The notes under the pieces: generated by a model
Database searches by the model: none
Told to the model about the DNA's origin: nothing
What the model saw: the letters and a program-made list of their open reading frames with translations, nothing else
Program-made: the position numbers and the translations under genes
Source: Palsa-506 sp963836355
GTDB taxonomy: Bacteria > Actinomycetota > Actinomycetes > Streptosporangiales > Streptosporangiaceae
NCBI GenBank assembly: GCA_963836355.1
Contig: CAWIJO010000020.1
Span: 62,001-126,000, forward strand
Reading direction: 5' to 3'
Length of the DNA: 64,000 nt
Shown here: in pieces, positions 59,949 to 64,000 of the stretch
Layout of the letters: every line of letters starts with the position of its first letter
Position numbering within the stretch: the first letter of the stretch is position 1

Positions 59949-61103
59949 TCAGCGGAAAGGGTTGATCATGGAGCCGAGTCGCCTCAGACCATGTTCGATC
60001 CGGCCCCAGAAGCCGGGTCCGGTGTCGTGCGGCAGGGCATCGACGACCTGATCGACAGTCGCCGGCGGCGCCGCCGCGATGACCGTGTACACGAATCCGT
60101 GCGCTGCCCAGGCAAGGCTGCGCAGTTCCGGATCAGTTGCGTAGACGGCGCGGCCGCGCAGCGCGATTTCCTGCCAGCCGGGCAGCGTCCCGGGCAGCTG
60201 ACCGCGCTGCACGAAGACCGACACAACCGACAGCCCGTCGGAATAGTCGAGGTCGACGACGGGGCCCGGCGCGGCATCGGCCCGGTGTGCCGCGACGAGC
60301 CGCATGCTGCCGGGCAGCTGGGCCGGCAGCGGCCAGCCCTGCGCCCTGAGCGCGGCGAGCTGCGCCAGGTCCAGCCGGGCCGACCATTGCCGCCCGGCCG
60401 GGGGCGGCATGCTGGCCAGCCAGCTATCGCCGATTCGCAGCTCGATGAAAGCGTCCTCGCTGACTATGCGTTCCCGGGGGCCGAAGATCTCGCGGCGCAG
60501 CGGCAGCTTCGTCGTGGCGTCCAGCCAGAACCTGGCCGCAAGGCTGCCATCCGGCCTGCGCAGCTCGACGATCTGGGCGGCCCTGCCGTCAGACTGCCCG
60601 TCACCGGCCGCCGCCACCTGGTAGTTGGCGCACATCAGGTTGAGCAACTGGCGTGACAGGCCGAGTATCCCGTTCGGGTCCTGGTCGCTTTCCGGCAGCG
60701 GCGCCGAGGGCGCCGAGCCTATGTCGATGACCTGCGCGAGGATGTCGTGATTCCGCTGATGCCACACGCGCACCACCGAGGTGATGCTGCCGTACGGCCC
60801 CAGCCAGGAAACGAGCTGGACGCCCTGGTAGGAGGTGCTGGCGTCGGCGGCGGCGGCCTCGGCTAGCATCCGCAGGCCCGCCTTCGAGCTGCCCGCCGGG
60901 CGGGCCCTGGCTGCGTCGCCAGCAGGGCGGCCCAGCTTCGCCGGGGGAAGGCCGCCCGGCCGGGTGCCGGACTCCCCCCCCGGGGCCGGCGAAGGCGCAG
61001 CCGAGACGTCGATCAGGGCTAGCGTCGCGAGCGCGGCCCCGAGCAGGCCGATGAGCACCGCGACTCCGGTGACCCGCCGCGCTGGGGATGCCGCTGGGCT
61101 CAC
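59949..61103 (-). CDS. RseB/MucB-like sigma-E regulatory protein
   Basis: Predicted 384 residues. An N-terminal span (VTGVAVLIGLLGAALATLALIDVSAA) anchors or exports the protein. A Pro-rich linker follows, then an RseB-like lipoprotein-fold domain: SYQGVQLVSWLGPYGSITSVVRVWHQRN, ARFWLDATTKLPLRREIFGPRERIVSEDAFIEL. Proteobacterial RseB binds the anti-sigma factor and senses envelope stress. Here the gene overlaps the anti-sigma gene by 4 bp, consistent with the same role, which remains inference. Confidence 0.85.
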   Translation of the reverse strand: MSPAASPARRVTGVAVLIGLLGAALATLALIDVSAAPSPAPGGESGTRPGGLPPAKLGRPAGDAARARPAGSSKAGLRMLAEAAAADASTSYQGVQLVSWLGPYGSITSVVRVWHQRNHDILAQVIDIGSAPSAPLPESDQDPNGILGLSRQLLNLMCANYQVAAAGDGQSDGRAAQIVELRRPDGSLAARFWLDATTKLPLRREIFGPRERIVSEDAFIELRIGDSWLASMPPPAGRQWSARLDLAQLAALRAQGWPLPAQLPGSMRLVAAHRADAAPGPVVDLDYSDGLSVVSVFVQRGQLPGTLPGWQEIALRGRAVYATDPELRSLAWAAHGFVYTVIAAAPPATVDQVVDALPHDTGPGFWGRIEHGLRRLGSMINPFR

Positions 61104-61624
61104 GGCTCGTGCGGCGGGGCGATTTTCTCGGCTGACGGCACCGGGCTGGGCCGTGCCAGCATCGCGCCGGTCGTGATCTCGTGCTGGAACATGTACACGT
61201 CAACCGCGGGCGTCACCTGCGGTCCAGGCTGCTGGCCACCGCCGCCCGCGGCGAAGGCCGCGGCACCGAGGCTTACCAGCAAGAGCGCAAAGAAGCCGGC
61301 CAGCGTCAGCCGGCCCGGCCGGAACTCACGCGTGGCGATCCCGGCGGCGGCCGCACCCGCGGGCCAGGGTGAGCCAGGCTCCCAGATCGAGCCGCCATCA
61401 GTGCCCAGGTCACCGGGCATTGCCAGACTCATCAGCCGGTGCGTCAGCGTCGAATCGGCCGCAGCCCCGCCCAGCGCGTTCATCCGCCGCTTCAGCATTC
61501 GCAGCGCGGCGGCCTCGGCCCGACACGGTTCGCATCTGGCCAGGTGGACGAGGACCCGATCACGTTCCACGTGGTCAAGCTCACCGTCGATCAACGCGGA
61601 CAGGCGGCGGCCGAGATGACTCAT
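61100..61624 (-). CDS. Zinc-binding anti-sigma factor for the SigE-type ECF factor
   Basis: Predicted 174 residues from ATG 61624 (MSHLGRRLSALIDGELD), which overlaps the sigma gene stop by 4 bp. The ZAS motif HLARCEPC (Hx3Cx2C) lies near residue 30. One span (LTLAGFFALLLVSLGAAAFA, about 110-130) and a short extracytoplasmic tail follow. It should hold SigE inactive at the membrane until stress. It is coupled on both sides, to sigE and to the RseB-like gene. Confidence 0.93.
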   Translation of the reverse strand: MSHLGRRLSALIDGELDHVERDRVLVHLARCEPCRAEAAALRMLKRRMNALGGAAADSTLTHRLMSLAMPGDLGTDGGSIWEPGSPWPAGAAAAGIATREFRPGRLTLAGFFALLLVSLGAAAFAAGGGGQQPGPQVTPAVDVYMFQHEITTGAMLARPSPVPSAEKIAPPHEP

Positions 61625-62238
61625 GGCCGGCCGCCTTCCGGCAGCCGCACCTGCAGATTGGCCCGCGGACGCGGGACCGGCGTTGTCGCCTGGCGCGGCC
61701 TGCGATGCTCGAGGGCAGCCCGGAGCTGTGCGCGCCCGCGATGGATGCGGCTGCGAACTGTGCCGAGCTTGACGCCGAGGGTGGCGGCGATCTCCTCGTA
61801 TGACAGCCCCTCGATGTCGCACAGGATCACCGCGGCCCGGTACTCGGGGGCCAGCGCCTTGAGCGCGGCCTGGATGTCATCATCGAGGTGACGCTCATCG
61901 AACGCCTCGGCCGGGGTCGGCTCGGTGCCACCGATCCTGGCCGCCGTGTCGTCAGCGAGGCCCTCGAACCGGATCCGCTGCTTGCGGCGGGCCGTGTCGA
62001 GGAAAAGATTCGTGGTGATCCGGTGCAGCCAGCCCTCGAAGGTGCCGGGCGTATAGCCGGATAGCGAACGGAAGACCCGCACGAAGACCTCCTGCGTCAG
62101 GTCCTCGGCATCGTGCGAGTTACCGGTCAGCCGGTAGGCGAGCCGGTAAACGCGGGCGGAATGGTCCCGGACCACCTGCTCCCAGGTGGGCGGCGTCCAG
62201 TCAGCCTCAGCCACCTTGGCGGGTCCAGCACGGTCCAC
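61621..62238 (-). CDS. sigE: ECF RNA polymerase sigma factor, SigE type
   Basis: Predicted 205 residues from GTG 62238. Region 2 reads YRLAYRLTGNSHDAEDLTQEVFVRVFRSL...FEGWLHRITTNLFLD; region 4 reads ALKALAPEYRAAVILCDIEGLSYEEIAATLGVKLGTVRSRIHRGR. This is the envelope-stress SigE group of actinobacteria. The promoter upstream matches the SigE consensus, implying autoregulation. It is first gene of sigE, anti-sigma, rseB-like. Confidence 0.95.
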   Translation of the reverse strand: MDRAGPAKVAEADWTPPTWEQVVRDHSARVYRLAYRLTGNSHDAEDLTQEVFVRVFRSLSGYTPGTFEGWLHRITTNLFLDTARRKQRIRFEGLADDTAARIGGTEPTPAEAFDERHLDDDIQAALKALAPEYRAAVILCDIEGLSYEEIAATLGVKLGTVRSRIHRGRAQLRAALEHRRPRQATTPVPRPRANLQVRLPEGGRP

Positions 62239-62320
62239 GGTTTCCCCTCTTCCAGCTTGTTATTATCCCCAACGCCAGCATCGCGCTCTGACTTCCGCAA
62301 ACCGTCGCCCGGCGTCAGTA

Positions 62321-62348
62321 CAACGCCCGGACAGGCCTGGCAGGTTCC
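62321..62348 (-). promoter_or_regulatory. SigE-type autoregulatory promoter
   Basis: On the minus strand GGAAC (62348-62344), an 18-nt spacer and CGTTG (62325-62321) match the mycobacterial SigE consensus GGAAC-N18-CGTTG, about 83 nt upstream of the sigE start. The -35 abuts the GTG of the divergent methyltransferase. Confidence 0.8.
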
Positions 62349-62349
62349 C

Positions 62350-63078
62350 GTGTCAGCTGACATAACGCTAGGCTGCGGCACGGAGAGCCAGCCAGCGTTC
62401 ACGGAGGACGTCATCGCCAGCGAGCAGGACACCCTGACCTATGTCGAGGAGTTTCTCCCCGAGGACGACGTGCTGCTTGCCGCCCGCCGGAGCGCGGCCG
62501 AGGTCGGCGGCACCGTGCCGGTCAGCCCCGCCACCGGCGCTGCGCTGCGCTTCATAGCCGCCGCGATCGGCGCGAGATCGGTTGTCGAGATCGGCACCGG
62601 CTGCGGCACGTCAGGCGTCTGGCTGCTCCGGGGCATGCGTACCGGCGGGGTGCTGACCAGCGTTGACATTGAGCCCGAGTACCAGCGGCTGGCGCGCAAG
62701 GCCTTCGTGAACGCGGGGTTCGCCTCCAGCCGCTACCGGCTGATCGGCGGCCGGGCCCTTGAAGTGCTCCCGCGGCTCGCTGACGGCGCCTACGACATGG
62801 TCTACTGCGACGCGGACAAGCAGGAGTACCCGGAGTACCTGATCGCGGCGCTGCGGCTGCTGCGGCCGGGCGGCATCGCCGTCTTCGACCATGCGCTCTG
62901 GCATCAGCGGGTCACCGACGCTCTCTGGCGGGAGCGGGCCAGCGACGAGGGACAGGCCGACCCGGACACCGCTGCCGTGCGGGAAGTGTGCGAGCAAGTC
63001 AAGGCTGACGAGCGGCTGGTGCCGCTGCTCCTGCCGGTGGGCGGCGGCCTGCTCACCGCGGTCAAGCAGGGTCCCTGA
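62350..63078 (+). CDS. O-methyltransferase (class I, SAM-dependent)
   Basis: Predicted 242 residues from GTG 62350. SAM motif I is VVEIGTGCGTSGVWLLRGM, motif II LTSVDIEPEYQRLA, the metal-site Asp region DMVYCDADKQEYPEYL and FDHALWHQRV; this is the catechol O-methyltransferase-like divalent-cation group. It diverges from sigE, a placement I recall from other actinomycetes. The substrate is unknown. The frame stays open upstream, but no better start is seen. Confidence 0.93.
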   Translation: MSADITLGCGTESQPAFTEDVIASEQDTLTYVEEFLPEDDVLLAARRSAAEVGGTVPVSPATGAALRFIAAAIGARSVVEIGTGCGTSGVWLLRGMRTGGVLTSVDIEPEYQRLARKAFVNAGFASSRYRLIGGRALEVLPRLADGAYDMVYCDADKQEYPEYLIAALRLLRPGGIAVFDHALWHQRVTDALWRERASDEGQADPDTAAVREVCEQVKADERLVPLLLPVGGGLLTAVKQGP

Positions 63079-63098
63079 CGGTAACGCCGGGGCCGCGG

Positions 63099-64000
63099 TC
63101 AGATTCCGCCGAGCCAGCTGAGCAGCAGCCGGGTGCCGAAGCCGGTGCCGCCCTTGGTGATCTCGCCGTCGTCGGAGGACGCCCGCGCTGCCCCGGCAAC
63201 GTCAAGGTGAGCCCACGGCCTGCCGCCGGTGAACTCGCGCAGGAACAGGGCCGCCGCGATCGAGCCGGCGTATGCGCCGGCCGTGCCGCTGCGGGCGACA
63301 TGCGCCAAGTCGGCCACCGGCGAGTCGAGCGCGTCCAGGTAGTCCGCCGGCAGCGGCATCCGCCACAGCCGGTCCCCGGTGGCCTGGCCGGCCGCCAGCA
63401 GCGCTTCGGCAACCCCGTCATCGGTCGAGTACAGCGCGCCGATGCTGGTCCCGAGCGCGACCCTGGCCGCCCCGGTGAGGGTCGCAATGTCCACCACCAC
63501 GCCGGGATCGAGCTCCGCGTCGGCATAGGCGATCGCGTCCGCCAGCACGAGCCGTCCCTCGGCGTCCGTGTTCAGCACTTCGACAGTCCGCCCGGCATAC
63601 TGCGTAATAACGTCTCCTGGCCGGTAGGCCGAACCGGACGGCATGTTCTCCGCAGCCGCGACCAGCCCAGTCACCCGCGCCCGGACGCCGAGGCTGGCCA
63701 GCGCGGACATGACGGCGATCACCACGGCGCCGCCGGCCATGTCGGTCTTCATCAGCTTCATGCCGTCGTTCGGCTTCAGCGAGAGGCCACCGCTGTCGAA
63801 GGTGATGCCCTTACCGACGAGCACGACATGCTGCCGCCAGCCGTCCGGCTCGTAGCCTAGCTCGATCAGCCTGGGCGGCCGCGCCGATCCCGACCCGACC
63901 GCCAAGATGCCGCCGAAGCCGGCCGCCGCCAGGTCCCGCTCGGCCCAGATCCGCGACCTGAGGCAGGCCGGCCCGGCCAGCCGCGCTGCCTCATCGGCGA
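63099..64000 (-). CDS. pepA: Leucyl aminopeptidase (M17), 3' part; 5' end beyond the window
   Basis: The frame is open to the window edge; about 300 C-terminal residues are visible. The M17 catalytic domain shows VLVGKGITFDSGGLSLKP, MKTDMAGGAVV, the signature NTDAEGRL, DIATLTGAARVALG and ITKGGTGFGTRLLLSWL. Metal-binding Lys, Asp and Glu residues and the catalytic Arg of NTDAEGR are all present. It removes N-terminal residues, preferably Leu, from peptides. The stop lies 21 bp after the convergent methyltransferase stop. Confidence 0.95.
   Translation of the reverse strand, partial: ADEAARLAGPACLRSRIWAERDLAAAGFGGILAVGSGSARPPRLIELGYEPDGWRQHVVLVGKGITFDSGGLSLKPNDGMKLMKTDMAGGAVVIAVMSALASLGVRARVTGLVAAAENMPSGSAYRPGDVITQYAGRTVEVLNTDAEGRLVLADAIAYADAELDPGVVVDIATLTGAARVALGTSIGALYSTDDGVAEALLAAGQATGDRLWRMPLPADYLDALDSPVADLAHVARSGTAGAYAGSIAAALFLREFTGGRPWAHLDVAGAARASSDDGEITKGGTGFGTRLLLSWLGGI

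Overview
The window is very GC-rich DNA with GTG/ATG starts, many 4-bp ATGA stop/start overlaps and a gene set typical of Actinobacteria: DUF3107, an HX3CX2C anti-sigma factor beside a SigE-type ECF factor with TatB and Mrp, bacterial Ku, 180-kDa NAD-glutamate dehydrogenase, and the prfB-ftsE-ftsX-smpB-ssrA block. A soil actinomycete of the Streptosporangiales or a relative is my inference; nothing here fixes the genus.

Layout. (1) 1-18.3 kb is an accessory catabolic region. It holds two paralogous PYROXD2-like FAD dehydrogenases, a multidomain ADP-forming acyl-CoA ligase, a secreted phosphoesterase, a DAO-family oxidase with a cupin, an acyl-CoA dehydrogenase, a glutathione peroxidase, a glycine-betaine-type Rieske oxygenase, a DUF4389 membrane protein and a collapsed polyamine-type ABC transporter in which all four genes carry deletions. 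Three of these transcription units share a 16-bp palindromic operator (GACTG-N6-CAGTC) placed on recognisable promoters, so the enzymes probably form one regulon. (2) 19-26.7 kb is the conserved trans-translation and divisome block: ssrA, a penicillin-binding protein that has lost all three catalytic motifs, smpB, ftsX, ftsE, a small zinc-ribbon membrane protein, and prfB. (3) 26.7-35.8 kb holds NAD-GDH, tryptophan 2,3-dioxygenase, acetoacetyl-CoA synthetase and a membrane-associated protein. (4) 36-39.6 kb holds a HAD hydrolase probably started at ATT, then a frameshifted hyaluronan-synthase-like GT2 with two glycosidase-like ORFs. (5) 39.6-49.2 kb holds P5C dehydrogenase, a DUF6912-like protein, a solitary Vsr nuclease, a HAD hydrolase, an SDR, a GlcNAc-6-P deacetylase/SIS pair, an alpha/beta hydrolase and Ku. 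(6) 49.4-64 kb is a housekeeping stretch: TetR, DUF3107, ferritin-like protein, DEAD helicase, alpha/beta hydrolase, RecB-like nuclease, a broken MBL hydrolase, PHP, NUDIX, a split SPOUT methyltransferase, Mrp, TatB, RseB-like protein, anti-sigma, SigE with its own SigE-type promoter, an O-methyltransferase and the 3' part of a leucyl aminopeptidase.

Two features run through the whole window. GC-rich minisatellites (15-36 bp units), two-copy 55-70 bp direct repeats and long palindromes fill gaps and also invade coding sequence. Many genes are also interrupted (pot transporter, GT2, GH12, MBL, SPOUT methyltransferase, nagA 5' end, possibly the PBP N-terminus). This is either real decay or indel error in the source assembly, and the sequence alone cannot fully separate the two. 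The best candidates for something undescribed are the palindrome-controlled catabolic regulon, the catalytically dead PBP placed between smpB and ssrA, and the RF2 whose stop-codon tripeptide reads SKY instead of SPF.
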